Shown in pieces: positions 46,731 through 57,997 of a stretch of DNA of 64,000 bases. A model generated the notes under the pieces. The model was not told the origin of the DNA. It was given only the letters and a program-made list of their open reading frames with translations, and made no database searches. The position numbers and the translations under genes are program-made. The DNA is from Leptospira kanakyensis (lineage in GTDB: Bacteria; Spirochaetota; Leptospiria; Leptospirales; Leptospiraceae), in NCBI RefSeq assembly GCF_004769235.1, contig NZ_RQFG01000019.1, positions 868,001 through 932,000 of the forward strand, in the 5' to 3' direction. Within the stretch, counting starts at the first letter, position 1, and every line of letters begins with the position of its first letter.

Positions 46731-46748
46731 GATCCCAAGATTTGGATC
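46731..46748. promoter_or_regulatory. 18-bp imperfect palindrome upstream of mtnD
   Basis: The sequence GATCCCAAGATTTGGATC (46731-46748) is an inverted repeat with 7 of 9 bases pairing. It lies 32 bases before the mtnD start in the gap after nuoN. A methionine- or metal-responsive operator is conceivable but not demonstrated. Confidence 0.3.
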
Positions 46749-46800
46749 AATCCGTTTTTCGTTATCCTGGAACTATTTCCACTATAACAGATTTAAGGAT

Positions 46801-48243
46801 TTATAACAAAGCACCTGGTTGGAAGAAAAGCCAACCAGCAGTAAAAAACACACTGAGTAAAAAAACCAAAAACCCAAGGGTTGGCATACTCGGCAGGTCA
46901 CGAACCCCGGCCACTGCCCCCGTTTCCTGTTTCATATAGGATTGGATGGTGATCTTCATATAATAGTAGAAAGCCACACAAGAGTTTGCCACGGCACCGA
47001 AAAGAAGGATCCGGTTGAATAATAAGTCTGACTCAGCAATTTTTTGCAAAAGGAAAAGTTTGGACCAAAATCCAATGAAGGGAGGAAACCCGGCAAAGGA
47101 TAAAAAAACGATGGATAAAGAAAGAGCTGTTAACGGATGTTCACCGCTTAAATGTGAAATCCCTTCCACAGTGACTTCATGTTTCCCTTGTTCCAAATAA
47201 GAAATGATGGCAAAGGCAACCAAATTCAGAAGGGAATAAGAAAACAGATAATACAGTGCTTCGAGTCCTGCCCCAGACACCACTCCAGCCACAATATAAC
47301 CAGCATGGGAAATTGACGAATAAGCTAACATCCGTTTGAGATTTTCTTGTCTCAAAGCTACGATATTTCCCCAAGTCATGGAAACAAGGGCAATCACACC
47401 CATAAGTGTTTTCCAAGACTCACCTATCGCACCAATCGGAACATGATTGAACAATACAATGATTAAACCAAGAGCAGATGCTTTTCCGGCACTAGCCATA
47501 AAACCGGTAATCGGTGTTTGAGCACCTTCATACACATCAGGTGTCCACGAATGAAAAGGAACAAGAGCTGCTTTAAAGGATACACCCACTAAAAACAAAC
47601 CAAAACCTAATTTAGAAAAATTAGATTCGTAACCTTTCATAAAAAGACCCCTAAGGGCACCGTCAAGATTTGTGGTTCCCGATCCACCATACAAAAAAGC
47701 AATTCCCAGTAACATAAACCCAGAACTAAAAGATCCGAGTAAAAAGTATTTCATGGCACTTTCCAAAGAAGACACAGAAGAACGAGCCATTCCAATCATT
47801 ACATACAATGCTAAAGAAAGGATTTCTAAACCAACAAAGATCACAATAAAATCATAACCTGAGGTCAGAAACATCATTCCCGACAAACAAAAAAGAAGCA
47901 GAGGAAAGAACTCAGGAAATAATGTTTTGTGTTGAGATAAAAACGGTGGAGCTACGAGAAGTGTGATAAGACCAGCAATCAAGTAAATAGCACTGAGCCA
48001 TACAGTCAGAGGACTTAGGGAAATCTGTGAGCCAAAAAATTTGCCATACCCAGGGGAACCAGTGGTATGGTATAAGGCATACATAGCACCAAGAATTCCG
48101 AGAATGGAAAGAACCCATAAAGGTTTGGAGTCTTCTTCATTCGGAACAAAAAATTGAACCACAAGGGAAAGTAAAGCCACCCCACAAAGAATGAGCATGG
48201 GAGATATTGCGATTAGATCATTGGCAGAAGGAGTATATGACAT
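46801..48243 (-). CDS. nuoN: NADH-quinone oxidoreductase subunit N
   Basis: A 480-aa membrane subunit of complex I, one of three Mrp-antiporter-like subunits. It has about fourteen hydrophobic segments and NuoN motifs such as KAALVPFHSWTPDVYEGAQTP and AYSSISHAGYIV. It is the last gene of the nuo operon and three bases from nuoM. Confidence 0.93.
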   Translation of the reverse strand: MSYTPSANDLIAISPMLILCGVALLSLVVQFFVPNEEDSKPLWVLSILGILGAMYALYHTTGSPGYGKFFGSQISLSPLTVWLSAIYLIAGLITLLVAPPFLSQHKTLFPEFFPLLLFCLSGMMFLTSGYDFIVIFVGLEILSLALYVMIGMARSSVSSLESAMKYFLLGSFSSGFMLLGIAFLYGGSGTTNLDGALRGLFMKGYESNFSKLGFGLFLVGVSFKAALVPFHSWTPDVYEGAQTPITGFMASAGKASALGLIIVLFNHVPIGAIGESWKTLMGVIALVSMTWGNIVALRQENLKRMLAYSSISHAGYIVAGVVSGAGLEALYYLFSYSLLNLVAFAIISYLEQGKHEVTVEGISHLSGEHPLTALSLSIVFLSFAGFPPFIGFWSKLFLLQKIAESDLLFNRILLFGAVANSCVAFYYYMKITIQSYMKQETGAVAGVRDLPSMPTLGFLVFLLSVFFTAGWLFFQPGALL

Positions 48244-48246
48244 TGG

Positions 48247-49986
48247 TTAGTTTCCTATCGTCTCTTTCGGTATTGGTTCCAATGGGAAATCAGACTCAAT
48301 GGATTTTTCCAAATTGTCCAAATTTTCATTTAAAATTGGGGTTTCTAATTTGGCAGAAACAAAACTTGGAAGTGCAAATTTTGATCGGAATGAACCCAAT
48401 CTTTCTTCAAAAGAAAGTGGTTCCACTCCCATACTCGTATAATCAGAAAACTTCCGACTAACGGTTCCACCGAGGAAGTCTTTCCTACTTTCTTTTCTTT
48501 CAGAAATGGACTGAACCGATGCCGCATTCAAATACACATTGGCAGAAGACTGTAAGATCTCCAAAAATGGTTTTGGATAAATTCCAATCCAGAAGATAAA
48601 AATAACAAGCGGTGATAAAATCCCCACTTCTCTAAAAGTTAAATCTTTATAAGGTTTTGCTTGGATGGTTTTACTTACCCCAAATAGGAATCGTTTCACA
48701 AACCATAACAGATACAATGCGCCAAGAACTACACCGGTCGCGGCGATTCCACCAAACCATACATTCGATTTGATAGCTCCCATTAGAATCAGAAATTCAC
48801 CCACAAACCCATTGGTTCCGGGAAGACCCACAGAAGATAAAACTGCAATCAAAAAGAAGGTAGAGAAAACTGGCATTTGTTTGGCGAGTCCACCAAATTC
48901 ATTGATATTACGAGTGTGGGCTCTTTCATAGATCATCCCAATCATAAGGAAGAGCATCCCTGTTGAAACACCATGGGAAATCATCTGCAACATTCCACCC
49001 ACAACACCTTCGTTTGTGAAAGAAAAAAGTCCTAAAATACAAAAACCCAAATGGGACAAAGAACTATAAGCAATGATCCGTTTGATATCGGTTTGGACAA
49101 GAGCTGCCATAGACCCATATACAATTCCAATCACTGCGAGGATTTGGATTCCATCTTGCGACAAAAGACTTGGTTCTGGGAAAAAAGGAATACAAAACCG
49201 AATGAAACCATAAGCTCCAATCTTTAACAATACACCTGCCAAATCCACCGAACCAACCGTAGGTGCTTGTGTATGAACATCCGGCATCCAAGTATGAAAA
49301 GGAAAAAGTGGAATTTTAACAGCAAAAGCCAGGAAAAAACTAAAAAACAAAAACCATTGGAGAGGTTCGGAATAAGCCCCTAAATCTGCAGTTGCTAAAG
49401 ATTCAATGGATGTTTTCCCTGTTTTGAAGTAAAGGGTAAGAATACCACCTAACATAAACAAGGAACCAGCCATTGAAAAAAGAAAATATTTTAATGCGGC
49501 TTTGGTTCTGTCTTCCCCACCCCAAATTCCAATCATGAGCACCATTGGTAAAACCATCAGTTCCCAAAATACATAGTAAAGAACCAAGTTCCCTGCGGCA
49601 AATACCCCAAGTACTGCTGTTTCTAAAACGAGTAAACAAATATGAAATTCTTTGATTTTTTTGGGAATGTTTGACCAAGAAGCAAGGCTCGATAGAAAAA
49701 ACATAAAGGCGGTAAGCCCAAAAAGTAAAAGCGAAACCCCATCTAAACCTACATGATAATCTACGCTGAGTTTTCCCGAAAGAATCCAATCTGGAATCCA
49801 ATGTACAAATTGAAGACCTGACTTAGTTGGATCATAGAGAAAGAACAACCCAACAGATAGGATGGTTGTAAAAGCAGAAGACAAAGCGGAAATAACAACC
49901 ACTGTTCCCATACGTTTTTGAAATACGATAACAGCCGCAGATAGAATTGGTAAAAAAATAATGAAGGAAAGAATTTGTTCCGGCAC
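48247..49986 (-). CDS. nuoM: NADH-quinone oxidoreductase subunit M
   Basis: A 579-aa antiporter-like complex I subunit with the signature FPFHTWMPDVHTQAP and AYSSLSHLGFCILG. The last 90 or so residues are a charged tail that NuoM of E. coli lacks, so this copy is a little long. It lies between nuoL and nuoN in a tight operon. Confidence 0.93.
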   Translation of the reverse strand: MPEQILSFIIFLPILSAAVIVFQKRMGTVVVISALSSAFTTILSVGLFFLYDPTKSGLQFVHWIPDWILSGKLSVDYHVGLDGVSLLLFGLTAFMFFLSSLASWSNIPKKIKEFHICLLVLETAVLGVFAAGNLVLYYVFWELMVLPMVLMIGIWGGEDRTKAALKYFLFSMAGSLFMLGGILTLYFKTGKTSIESLATADLGAYSEPLQWFLFFSFFLAFAVKIPLFPFHTWMPDVHTQAPTVGSVDLAGVLLKIGAYGFIRFCIPFFPEPSLLSQDGIQILAVIGIVYGSMAALVQTDIKRIIAYSSLSHLGFCILGLFSFTNEGVVGGMLQMISHGVSTGMLFLMIGMIYERAHTRNINEFGGLAKQMPVFSTFFLIAVLSSVGLPGTNGFVGEFLILMGAIKSNVWFGGIAATGVVLGALYLLWFVKRFLFGVSKTIQAKPYKDLTFREVGILSPLVIFIFWIGIYPKPFLEILQSSANVYLNAASVQSISERKESRKDFLGGTVSRKFSDYTSMGVEPLSFEERLGSFRSKFALPSFVSAKLETPILNENLDNLEKSIESDFPLEPIPKETIGN

Positions 49987-49987
49987 T

Positions 49988-51916
49988 TTACACCCCCCTC
50001 GCTAATAGATACACTAAGATACAAAATGTACCAATGACCACATACAATGCATAATCTCCAATGAATCCAGATTGGAGGCGGCGAAGTCCACCTGCGATCA
50101 CACCAAAACTAAGACCAATATTTAAGAAAAAACGATCCAGGATTTTGGTATCAAAGAAAAAAGCAATTCCCTTGGAAAGAAAGAGAAAAGGACGAACAAT
50201 TACAAAATCATAAATTTCATCGATATAGTATTTGTGAAAAAGAATCTTTCGAAAACCTGTATGTTCTTCAACAATAGGGTTCCCTTTTCTTTGATAAAGG
50301 AAATAGGCTAAGATGAGTCCAATGGTGGCAATGGCTACAGAAAATGCGGCCAGAGAAAGTTCCACGTCATGAACGAGTGACTTGTGTTCGGCGAGACTTC
50401 CCTTTAAGGAAGCCAATTCATAACCTTTACTCAATACAGGGGCAAAATATCTTTCTAAAGTATCAATGTGTAAAAAGAAATGTGGTGTTTGTAAAAATCC
50501 AACGGATACGGCACCGATGGCAAGAACCACAAGAGGAAAGGTCATTGTCCAAGGTGATTCATGTATTTTGTGGTGAGAGTCTGTATTATCTTTTCCAAAG
50601 AAAACAACAAAAACAAGACGGAACATATAAAACGAAGTGAAAAACGCAGCCACAATCCCCATCGTCCAAAGGATGGTTCCATAAGAACCATAAGTGTAAG
50701 CTTTCTCTAAAATTAAATCCTTAGAGAAAAATCCAGAGAAGGGAAAAAAACCTGCAATGGCAAGAGTTCCCAGTAAAAACGTAAAGGAAGTGATTTTGAT
50801 TTTACCAAAAAGTCCTCCCATATTTTTAATATTCTGTTCGTGGTGGAGAGCATGGATCACAGAACCTGCCCCAAGGAAAAGTAAGGCTTTAAAGAAGGCG
50901 TGAGTCATTAGATGGAAAAGACCGGCCACATAACTCATACTTCCCATAGCAAGAAACATAAAACCTAGTTGGGAAACTGTTGAGTAAGCTAAGATTTTTT
51001 TAATATCGTTTTGTAAGATTCCAATTGTTGCAGCAAAAAGTGCTGTTGTGGCACCGATACAAGCAATAAACAACGAAGTTTCTGGTGCGAGTAAAAATAC
51101 AAAGTTTAAGCGAACAATAAGAAATACTCCGGCAGTTACCATCGTTGCCGCATGGATGAGTGCCGAAACAGGAGTTGGACCTGCCATCGCATCAGGAAGC
51201 CAAACATAAAGGGGAATCTGTGCCGATTTACCCATGGCCGCAACAAAGAAAAACAGAGCCACTATATTGGCATAGTTAGCAAATTCACCTAACCCATTTA
51301 AGTTGGTTTGCAGTTCCAAATATTGCAAACTTCCACCAAACCAAAAAAGAAAACCGGTTCCTAAAATAAAACCAACGTCCCCAATTCGGTTTAAGATGAA
51401 TGCTTTCATCCCTGCTTCCGCAGCAGAACTTTTATCATAGTCGAAACCAATTAAGAGATAAGAAGAAAGTCCTACTCCTTCCCAACCAAGAAAGGTTAAT
51501 ACTAAGTTGTCACTGAGGACAAGGTTTAACATACAAAAGATGAATAAATTCAAATAAGCAAAAAATCGGTTATAACTTGTGTTCCCTTTCATGTATCCCA
51601 TAGAATACAAGTGGATGAGTGACCCAATTCCCGTAATGATCAGAGTCATATACAAGGAAAGTTGATCGATTTGGAATCCAAACGAGGATTTAAAATTTCC
51701 AATCACAATCCAATCAAAAACAGAAACCAAATGCGGTGCTGTTCTTTCCATGGGGCGAAATTCGTTAAACGCGCCTAAGGTGATGAGAAAAGGAATAAAA
51801 ACTGCTAAAGTTCCAATGGCACCAGCCATCCGATGAGGGATTCTTCCTTTCAAAAAACCATTAAAAAGAAATCCAACAAGAGGAAGAAAAACAACTAAAG
51901 GAAATATCTCTAACAT
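49988..51916 (-). CDS. nuoL: NADH-quinone oxidoreductase subunit L
   Basis: A 642-aa membrane subunit with the L-type antiporter motifs (PLYVWLPDAMAGPTPVSAL, AYSTVSQLGFM) and a long C-terminal helix. It takes part in proton pumping by complex I. It ends one base before nuoM and begins four bases after nuoK. Confidence 0.94.
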   Translation of the reverse strand: MLEIFPLVVFLPLVGFLFNGFLKGRIPHRMAGAIGTLAVFIPFLITLGAFNEFRPMERTAPHLVSVFDWIVIGNFKSSFGFQIDQLSLYMTLIITGIGSLIHLYSMGYMKGNTSYNRFFAYLNLFIFCMLNLVLSDNLVLTFLGWEGVGLSSYLLIGFDYDKSSAAEAGMKAFILNRIGDVGFILGTGFLFWFGGSLQYLELQTNLNGLGEFANYANIVALFFFVAAMGKSAQIPLYVWLPDAMAGPTPVSALIHAATMVTAGVFLIVRLNFVFLLAPETSLFIACIGATTALFAATIGILQNDIKKILAYSTVSQLGFMFLAMGSMSYVAGLFHLMTHAFFKALLFLGAGSVIHALHHEQNIKNMGGLFGKIKITSFTFLLGTLAIAGFFPFSGFFSKDLILEKAYTYGSYGTILWTMGIVAAFFTSFYMFRLVFVVFFGKDNTDSHHKIHESPWTMTFPLVVLAIGAVSVGFLQTPHFFLHIDTLERYFAPVLSKGYELASLKGSLAEHKSLVHDVELSLAAFSVAIATIGLILAYFLYQRKGNPIVEEHTGFRKILFHKYYIDEIYDFVIVRPFLFLSKGIAFFFDTKILDRFFLNIGLSFGVIAGGLRRLQSGFIGDYALYVVIGTFCILVYLLARGV

Positions 51917-51920
51917 AGGA

Positions 51921-52241
51921 TTACCATTTCATCGATTGGAGTTCATCCACATTGGTGGATTTTTTATGCCGGAAAATAGCAATCACAAGGGCAAGGCCCA
52001 CAGCTGCTTCTGCCGCAGCGATTGCCATCACAAAGAAAACTACAGTTTCACCGGAGATATGGGAAAGAGCTTTTGAGAAGGTAACAAAAACCAAATTCAC
52101 TGAATTCAAAATTAGTTCCACGGACATAAATATGATGACAATATTCCTTCGAATGAGAACGCCTAAGACTCCAATGGAAAATAAAATTCCAGCAAGGCCA
52201 AGGATATAGGAAACAGGAATGCCATTGATAATTGGGTTCAT
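51921..52241 (-). CDS. nuoK: NADH-quinone oxidoreductase subunit K
   Basis: A 106-aa protein with three membrane helices ([39 protein letters not shown] and [20 protein letters not shown]) and the conserved Glu residues in the second and third. It overlaps nuoJ by four bases (ATGA). It is a core membrane-arm subunit of complex I. Confidence 0.94.
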   Translation of the reverse strand: MNPIINGIPVSYILGLAGILFSIGVLGVLIRRNIVIIFMSVELILNSVNLVFVTFSKALSHISGETVVFFVMAIAAAEAAVGLALVIAIFRHKKSTNVDELQSMKW

Positions 52242-52837
52242 AGGACGTTATCCTTTGTTTGTTCTACTTCGGTAGATTTCTTTTTGGCAAGGATCACCGC
52301 ACCAAGCACTGCCACGAGAAGTAAAATCGAAATCATTTCGAAAGGGAGAAGATAATCTAAATATGTGGATGCACCTACAACACCTACGTTTCCTTTTGCA
52401 TTCACAGTGGATGTTCCTTGGATAGGGAAGGAATACTCTGTGAGTTCATACCCTTTTCCCATTTGGTCTGAATGAGGAACACCAGTAGTAAGAGCCGAAT
52501 ACAACAAAAAGAAAAAACCAAAAACAAAAACAGAAAGTAAAACCAAACGAATTGGATGTTTTCTATAACGCGACAAGGTTTCGGCCCTTTGGGAAAGTAA
52601 CATCAAAACAAAAACCACAAGAACCATAATGGCACCCGCATACACTAACACCTGCATAGTGGCAATAAAAAGGGCACCCATGATTCCGTAGATCCCTGCC
52701 AAAGCAAAAAAAGTAAACACTAATGAAACAGCAGAGACCACTGGATTTTTTTGGAAAATGACACTGAGTGCAGTCACCACAGTCACTGTTCCAAAAAAAA
52801 TAAATAATAAAAAGGAAGGTGAAGATTCTAGGTTCAT
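52238..52837 (-). CDS. nuoJ: NADH-quinone oxidoreductase subunit J
   Basis: I start it at ATG 52837 (199 aa), which overlaps the nuoH stop as ATGA; the longer frame to 52930 lies inside nuoH. It has five membrane segments and the conserved [19 protein letters not shown] stretch of NuoJ. It belongs to the membrane arm of complex I. No nuoI gene intervenes between nuoH and nuoJ, where it is normally found. Confidence 0.92.
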   Translation of the reverse strand: MNLESSPSFLLFIFFGTVTVVTALSVIFQKNPVVSAVSLVFTFFALAGIYGIMGALFIATMQVLVYAGAIMVLVVFVLMLLSQRAETLSRYRKHPIRLVLLSVFVFGFFFLLYSALTTGVPHSDQMGKGYELTEYSFPIQGTSTVNAKGNVGVVGASTYLDYLLPFEMISILLLVAVLGAVILAKKKSTEVEQTKDNVL

Positions 52838-53904
52838 ATAAATAATTTCATCCATCCTTCTTTCCAATATACTGTGTAAATGGCCGCGAACATAACGGCA
52901 AAAAGACCCCAAGGGATCATTTTTTTCCAACCCAACTTCATCAGTTGGTCATAACGAAAACGTGGAAGGGTCCACCTTACCCAAATAAACAAAAAGGCAA
53001 AGAATAGAACTTTTAGAATAAAAAATCCAAGTCCATAAAATGCTTGGTAGGGAGAACCGGCCCCTAATTGGAAAGGAACATTGTATCCACCAAAAAAGAG
53101 TAAGGTGGTGAGACAAGACATGGTAATCATGTTCATGTATTCAGCTAAAAAGAAAAGAGCAAACTTAAAAGCTCCGTATTCCGTATGGAAACCCACAACT
53201 AGTTCCGATTCTGCTTCCGCAAGGTCAAAGGGAAGTCGATTGGTTTCTGCAAACATCGCAGTTACATAAATAAAAAAGGCAACAAATCCAGGAGGAGATA
53301 AAATATTCCACATATCTTTTTGGGAATCACTAATATCTGTTAGTTTGAGCGATCCAGTCATAATCACAATTACAACAATAGAAAGACCCATTGGAAGTTC
53401 GTAACTGATCATCTGAGCCGTAGAACGAACCCCACCGAGTAACGAATATTTGTTGTTACTTGACCAACCTGCAATCATAATCCCATAAACTGAGAGAGAA
53501 GAGATGGCAAGCATGTACAAAACCCCTGAATCGGGATTGGCAATTTGTAAATCTATAGTCGTGACACCAGTAAGTGCCATAAGCCATTCCGGTGCCGGAA
53601 GACTTCCTCCAAAAGGAATCACAGCCCAAGCCATAATCGCACAGGTCATGGAGATGGTGGGAGCCAAAAGATACATCCCCTTAGAGACGTTTTTTGGAAA
53701 AATTTCTTCTTTGGCAATGAATTTGATTCCATCAGCAAGTGGTTGGAAAAGTCCAAAAATCCCGGCTCTGTTCGGTCCCGGACGATCCTGGATAAAACCA
53801 GCAAACTTACGTTCTGCGAGTGTATAATAGGCCACACCCGTTAGAATGATAAAAAACAATGAGAGGATTTTGATTCCCCAAGCAAGTATTAGAGCCCAGT
53901 CCAT
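52834..53904 (-). CDS. nuoH: NADH-quinone oxidoreductase subunit H
   Basis: A 356-aa complex I subunit with eight or so membrane segments and the quinone-site signatures [31 protein letters not shown] and [12 protein letters not shown]. It connects the peripheral arm to the membrane arm. It follows nuoF by 16 bp; nuoG, which often lies between them, is missing. Confidence 0.94.
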   Translation of the reverse strand: MDWALILAWGIKILSLFFIILTGVAYYTLAERKFAGFIQDRPGPNRAGIFGLFQPLADGIKFIAKEEIFPKNVSKGMYLLAPTISMTCAIMAWAVIPFGGSLPAPEWLMALTGVTTIDLQIANPDSGVLYMLAISSLSVYGIMIAGWSSNNKYSLLGGVRSTAQMISYELPMGLSIVVIVIMTGSLKLTDISDSQKDMWNILSPPGFVAFFIYVTAMFAETNRLPFDLAEAESELVVGFHTEYGAFKFALFFLAEYMNMITMSCLTTLLFFGGYNVPFQLGAGSPYQAFYGLGFFILKVLFFAFLFIWVRWTLPRFRYDQLMKLGWKKMIPWGLFAVMFAAIYTVYWKEGWMKLFI

Positions 53905-53920
53905 AATGTTTCGGTGACCT

Positions 53921-55192
53921 TTAGTGAGAGATACTCACTTCCTTTTTCAATCGAGCCGAGAACTCTCCTTTAAACTTTGTCATTGTGGGACGAACCGCCA
54001 TTACGCAAGCATCGGCTAACGGACAGATGGTGGTTCCACCTTCCATATTTCTAGACAAAGAAAAAATGAGTTCTACATCTTTTTCTGTTCCTTCCCCGGT
54101 TTTGATTTTATGGAGAAGGTCTTTCACCCAATGTGTTCCTTCGCGACAAGGTGTACATTGGCCACAAGATTCATGAGAATAAAATTCTGCCAATCGGTAT
54201 GTGGTTTCCACAAGGTCGGCATCTTCTGATAAAATGATGACAGCTCCGGAACCTAACATTGATTTGAGCGAAGCAATTGATTCATAATCCATAGTTGCGG
54301 TCATCGCTTCTTCTGAATTCAGGATAGGAGAAGAACTTCCTCCTGGAATCACTGCTTTTAGAGTTTTATCGTTTTTGATTCCACCACAAATATCGTAAAT
54401 GAGTTCCTTCATAGGAGTTCCCATTTCCACTTCGTAAATCCCTGGTTTTTTCACATGTCCGCTGACCGCAAAAAGTCTTGTCCCTGGTGATTTTTCTGTT
54501 CCGATTTTTTTGTATTCATCACCCGTCATACGAATGATATGCGGGACATTACAAAATGTTTCCACATTGTTCACAACAGTTGGGCAAGCATACAATCCAG
54601 ACACGGCAGGAAAAGGGGGTTTGAGTCGTGGGTGGCCCCTCCTTCCCTCAAGGGAATTGATAAGAGCAGACTCTTCCCCACAAATATAAGCACCTGCACC
54701 AGAATACACTGCTAAATCAAAATCGTATCCAAGTCCTAAGATATTTTTTCCAAGAAGGCCTGCTTTGTAAGCTTCTTCCACTGCCTCTTCCACGATACGA
54801 ATTCCTTTATGGAATTCTCCTCGAATGTAAATATAACCTTGGTGAGAATCAATGGCTTTTGCAGCAATGACCATCCCTTCGATGAGCATATGCGGGAATT
54901 TTTCAATGAGAAGTCGGTCTTTGAAAGTTCCGGGTTCTCCTTCATCTCCATTACAAATCAAATATTTGGGTTTGTCTGTTTTGGGAATGAATCCCCATTT
55001 GTTTCCAGTAGGAAACCCAGCACCACCCCGACCACGAAGGCCAGAGTTTTTTACATCGTTTACAATTTGTTCGGCGGTCATTTCGGTAAGGGCTTTTTTT
55101 TGACTTTCATACCCTCCTACCGAACGATAATGATTTAAAGTATGAGAATCAGCAGCACCAACATGAGTTGTGAGAAGAGTTTTTAATCCCAT
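53921..55192 (-). CDS. nuoF: NADH-quinone oxidoreductase subunit F
   Basis: The 423-aa NADH-binding subunit has the FMN/NADH motifs [14 protein letters not shown] and [14 protein letters not shown], and a 4Fe-4S cluster site [11 protein letters not shown] with a distant Cys in [10 protein letters not shown]. It accepts electrons from NADH. nuoE lies just upstream and nuoH just downstream; the nuoG gene that normally takes the electrons onward is not in this operon. Confidence 0.95.
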   Translation of the reverse strand: MGLKTLLTTHVGAADSHTLNHYRSVGGYESQKKALTEMTAEQIVNDVKNSGLRGRGGAGFPTGNKWGFIPKTDKPKYLICNGDEGEPGTFKDRLLIEKFPHMLIEGMVIAAKAIDSHQGYIYIRGEFHKGIRIVEEAVEEAYKAGLLGKNILGLGYDFDLAVYSGAGAYICGEESALINSLEGRRGHPRLKPPFPAVSGLYACPTVVNNVETFCNVPHIIRMTGDEYKKIGTEKSPGTRLFAVSGHVKKPGIYEVEMGTPMKELIYDICGGIKNDKTLKAVIPGGSSSPILNSEEAMTATMDYESIASLKSMLGSGAVIILSEDADLVETTYRLAEFYSHESCGQCTPCREGTHWVKDLLHKIKTGEGTEKDVELIFSLSRNMEGGTTICPLADACVMAVRPTMTKFKGEFSARLKKEVSISH

Positions 55193-55193
55193 T

Positions 55194-55682
55194 TTATACC
55201 TGCTTTTCCAATTCAGAAATGATGGCTTCGATTTTTTCCGGTGTTAGATTTTCATAATATTTGTCATTGATTTGAGCTACAGGTCCAAACCCACAAGCAC
55301 CTAAACACTGCACTTCATCCACAGTAAACTTTTTGTCACCAGTGGTTTCTCCTGCTTCGATTCCTAACTTAGAACAAACATGTTCGGTGATGGAATCAGA
55401 CCCAGAAAGATAACAAGAAATATTTCCACAAATTTGGATATGGAACTTACCGACTGGTTTTTTATTGTACATGGTGTAAAAGGTAGCAACCCCATGAACA
55501 TGTGCGAGTGAAACCGGCTCACCAATACGACTGGCAATGTATTCCATTCCTTCCTGATCCACAAAACCTTTGTCAGCTTGTAATAAAAAAAGACATGGCA
55601 AAATTAACGAACGTTTGCTCGGGAACTGCGGAATCAATCTTTGGAATCTTTTTTCCGAATCTTGTGAAAATTGATAAGCCAT
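55194..55682 (-). CDS. nuoE: NADH-quinone oxidoreductase subunit E
   Basis: A 162-aa subunit that binds one 2Fe-2S cluster through CGNISC and CLGAC. The start is set at ATG 55682, which overlaps the stop of nuoD by one base (TAATG). Together with NuoF it forms the NADH dehydrogenase module. One base separates its stop from nuoF. Confidence 0.94.
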   Translation of the reverse strand: MAYQFSQDSEKRFQRLIPQFPSKRSLILPCLFLLQADKGFVDQEGMEYIASRIGEPVSLAHVHGVATFYTMYNKKPVGKFHIQICGNISCYLSGSDSITEHVCSKLGIEAGETTGDKKFTVDEVQCLGACGFGPVAQINDKYYENLTPEKIEAIISELEKQV

Positions 55683-56902
55683 TAACAATCTAACTCCCCT
55701 GCAATGACATTGAGTGAAGACATAGTGGCAATGGTATCAGCAAGTAATCCACCTTTGACGAGCTCCGGGAATGCTTGGTAATACCAAAAACAAGGACGTC
55801 TCACATGAACTCTCCAAGGAGTTTTTTCTCCTTCCGAAACTACATAAAAACCGAGTTCTCCATTGGCTGCCTCGGTAGACATATAGTATTCTCCAGGAGG
55901 AACCTTCACTCCGTGCATAATGATTTTAAAATGATAAATGAGTTCTTCCATATTGTTGTACACACGATCTTTCGGAGGAAGGAAAGTGTGAGGAACATCT
56001 GCGTGGTATGGGCCCTCAGGAATTCCATCAATCAGTTGTTCGATGATTCGCATGGACTGACGCATCTCTTCCATCCGAACGAGTGTTCGATCTAGAGCCG
56101 ATCCATCTTCTCCCACTGCAATATCAAAATCGACCTTATCATATAACATATAAGGATCATCTTTTCTTACGTCCCAAGGAACACCGGCCGCACGAAGGTT
56201 AGGCCCAGAAAATCCATAAGCAATGGCACGTTCTGCAGAAAGGCCACCAATTCCAGCAGTCCTTTCGTTAAAAATTTTATTACGAATGAGTAATTCCTGG
56301 AATTCATCCAAAGCAGGTTTTAAACCTTTGATGACTGTTTTGATTTCGGATTGAAATTCAAGGTAAATATCTCGTTCCATTCCACCCACACGGCAGAAGG
56401 TTGTAGTTAACCTAGCGCCCGTTAGCTTCTCTAAAATTTGATAAATATTTTCTCTATGGTGGAATAAATGCAGTAAACCAGAGAAAGCGCCAAGATCCAC
56501 ACCCATAATTCCATTACAAATGATATGATCCATAATCCGCGATAGTTCAGAAATGATCATTCGAACGTAGGTGACTCGTTCAGGAACCTGGATTTGCATC
56601 ATTTTTTCTACAGTGAGAATCCAACCAATATTATTGAGTGGAGTCGACACATAGTTCATACGGTCCGTACAAACTAAGAACTGATTGTAATCGTAACGTT
56701 CTCCCAGTTTTTCAAAACATCGATGTACATAACCAATGACTGATTCTGTGTCTACAACTCGTTCTCCATCAATTTGGATTACGTTTTGTAAAATTCCATG
56801 TGTCGCAGGATGGCTTGGCCCAAGGTTGACTAGTAAGTGGCCTTCTGGTAGGTCTTTGAATTTTTTGCCAAAATGTTCGGCTGTTTTTTCGTACATTACC
56901 AT
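55682..56902 (-). CDS. nuoD: NADH-quinone oxidoreductase subunit D
   Basis: The 406-aa 49-kDa-type subunit near the quinone-reduction site shows [11 protein letters not shown] at its N terminus and [31 protein letters not shown] and the C-terminal PEL...GELDC pattern. It has no iron-sulfur cluster of its own. It lies 16 bp after nuoC. Confidence 0.95.
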   Translation of the reverse strand: MVMYEKTAEHFGKKFKDLPEGHLLVNLGPSHPATHGILQNVIQIDGERVVDTESVIGYVHRCFEKLGERYDYNQFLVCTDRMNYVSTPLNNIGWILTVEKMMQIQVPERVTYVRMIISELSRIMDHIICNGIMGVDLGAFSGLLHLFHHRENIYQILEKLTGARLTTTFCRVGGMERDIYLEFQSEIKTVIKGLKPALDEFQELLIRNKIFNERTAGIGGLSAERAIAYGFSGPNLRAAGVPWDVRKDDPYMLYDKVDFDIAVGEDGSALDRTLVRMEEMRQSMRIIEQLIDGIPEGPYHADVPHTFLPPKDRVYNNMEELIYHFKIIMHGVKVPPGEYYMSTEAANGELGFYVVSEGEKTPWRVHVRRPCFWYYQAFPELVKGGLLADTIATMSSLNVIAGELDC

Positions 56903-56918
56903 GATGATTTGTTACCGC

Positions 56919-57440
56919 CTAACTGGCAATATCCTCGTTTACGTGAATGGTGAGTAAGTCTTCGATGAGATAATCTTGGCCCGGGCCTTCCAATGGATAA
57001 TCTTTACGAAGTGGATGTCCAACAAAGTTATCAGGCATAATGAGCCTTTCCATTTGAGGATGGTTTGAAAAAGAAATCCCCATAAGATCGAATACTTCTC
57101 TTTCAGGCCAATTGGCCGCAGGAAAAAGGGAGACGAGACTCGGAACTTCTTCCCCTTCTCCTACTGGAACTCGGAGTTGTAAACGGAAGTGTTTGTTTTT
57201 AGGAGAACGAAGCAAATAAACAACTTCAAATCTTGGTTCTCGTTTTCCAAGCCAGTCCACAGAGGTAAGATCATTCAGATATGTGAAGGCAAAATCAGGA
57301 TGATCTTTTAACGCTTGTACGATGGTAGGCAGGGATTCCTTTTTGATACTAAAATAAAGCAAATTGGTGTTTATGTCCCTTTGCGGGAGTAACACATCGG
57401 AAAACCTAGAGTTTAAGTATTCAGTAATTATTTCTTTCAT
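56919..57440 (-). CDS. nuoC: NADH-quinone oxidoreductase subunit C
   Basis: The gene starts at ATG 57440, overlapping the nuoB stop as ATGA; the longer frame to 57584 is the nuoB shadow. The 173-aa 30-kDa-type subunit has the [16 protein letters not shown] start, the family motif [14 protein letters not shown] and the end [12 protein letters not shown]. It is part of the peripheral arm. Confidence 0.94.
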   Translation of the reverse strand: MKEIITEYLNSRFSDVLLPQRDINTNLLYFSIKKESLPTIVQALKDHPDFAFTYLNDLTSVDWLGKREPRFEVVYLLRSPKNKHFRLQLRVPVGEGEEVPSLVSLFPAANWPEREVFDLMGISFSNHPQMERLIMPDNFVGHPLRKDYPLEGPGQDYLIEDLLTIHVNEDIAS

Positions 57441-57997
57441 GCCACTACGAGAGGTTTGTTGCGTTCGTTGATTTCTTCGATTTTTCTCATGACTTCTTGG
57501 CGTCTGGCTTCCAAACCTTGGCCTTGGACTTTCCTTTGCAGTTTCACAAGAGCATCTAAAAGTGCTTCTGGTCTTGGAGGACAACCAGGAACGTAAACAT
57601 CAACAGGAAGGATACGATCTACACCTTGTAATACACCGTAGGTGTGAAACATTCCGCCAGAAGAGGCACAGGCACCTACGGAAATCACAAACTTTGGTTC
57701 CGCTAATTGATCGTATATTTGGCGTAATACGGGAGCCATCTTATATGTGATGGTTCCGAGTACCAAAATCATATCAGCTTGGCGTGGAGAGAAGGAAGGA
57801 CGTTCTGCACCAAAACGAGCGATATCATAATCTGCACAAGATGTACTCATGTATTCGATTCCGCAACAAGCAGTAGCAAATGGATAAGGCCATAAAGAAA
57901 AACTTTGCCCCCATTGAACCACATTGTCCAGTGTAGCGACTTGGAACATATCGCCAAACATCTCACCAGGTTTGGATAGTGTTTCTGTTAATCCCAT
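57437..57997 (-). CDS. nuoB: NADH-quinone oxidoreductase subunit B
   Basis: The 186-aa PSST-type subunit from ATG 57997 holds the terminal 4Fe-4S cluster N2: [21 protein letters not shown] and [12 protein letters not shown] provide its Cys ligands. The start is inside the end of nuoA (10-base overlap). Upstream residues of the open frame do not look like NuoB. Confidence 0.95.
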   Translation of the reverse strand: MGLTETLSKPGEMFGDMFQVATLDNVVQWGQSFSLWPYPFATACCGIEYMSTSCADYDIARFGAERPSFSPRQADMILVLGTITYKMAPVLRQIYDQLAEPKFVISVGACASSGGMFHTYGVLQGVDRILPVDVYVPGCPPRPEALLDALVKLQRKVQGQGLEARRQEVMRKIEEINERNKPLVVA

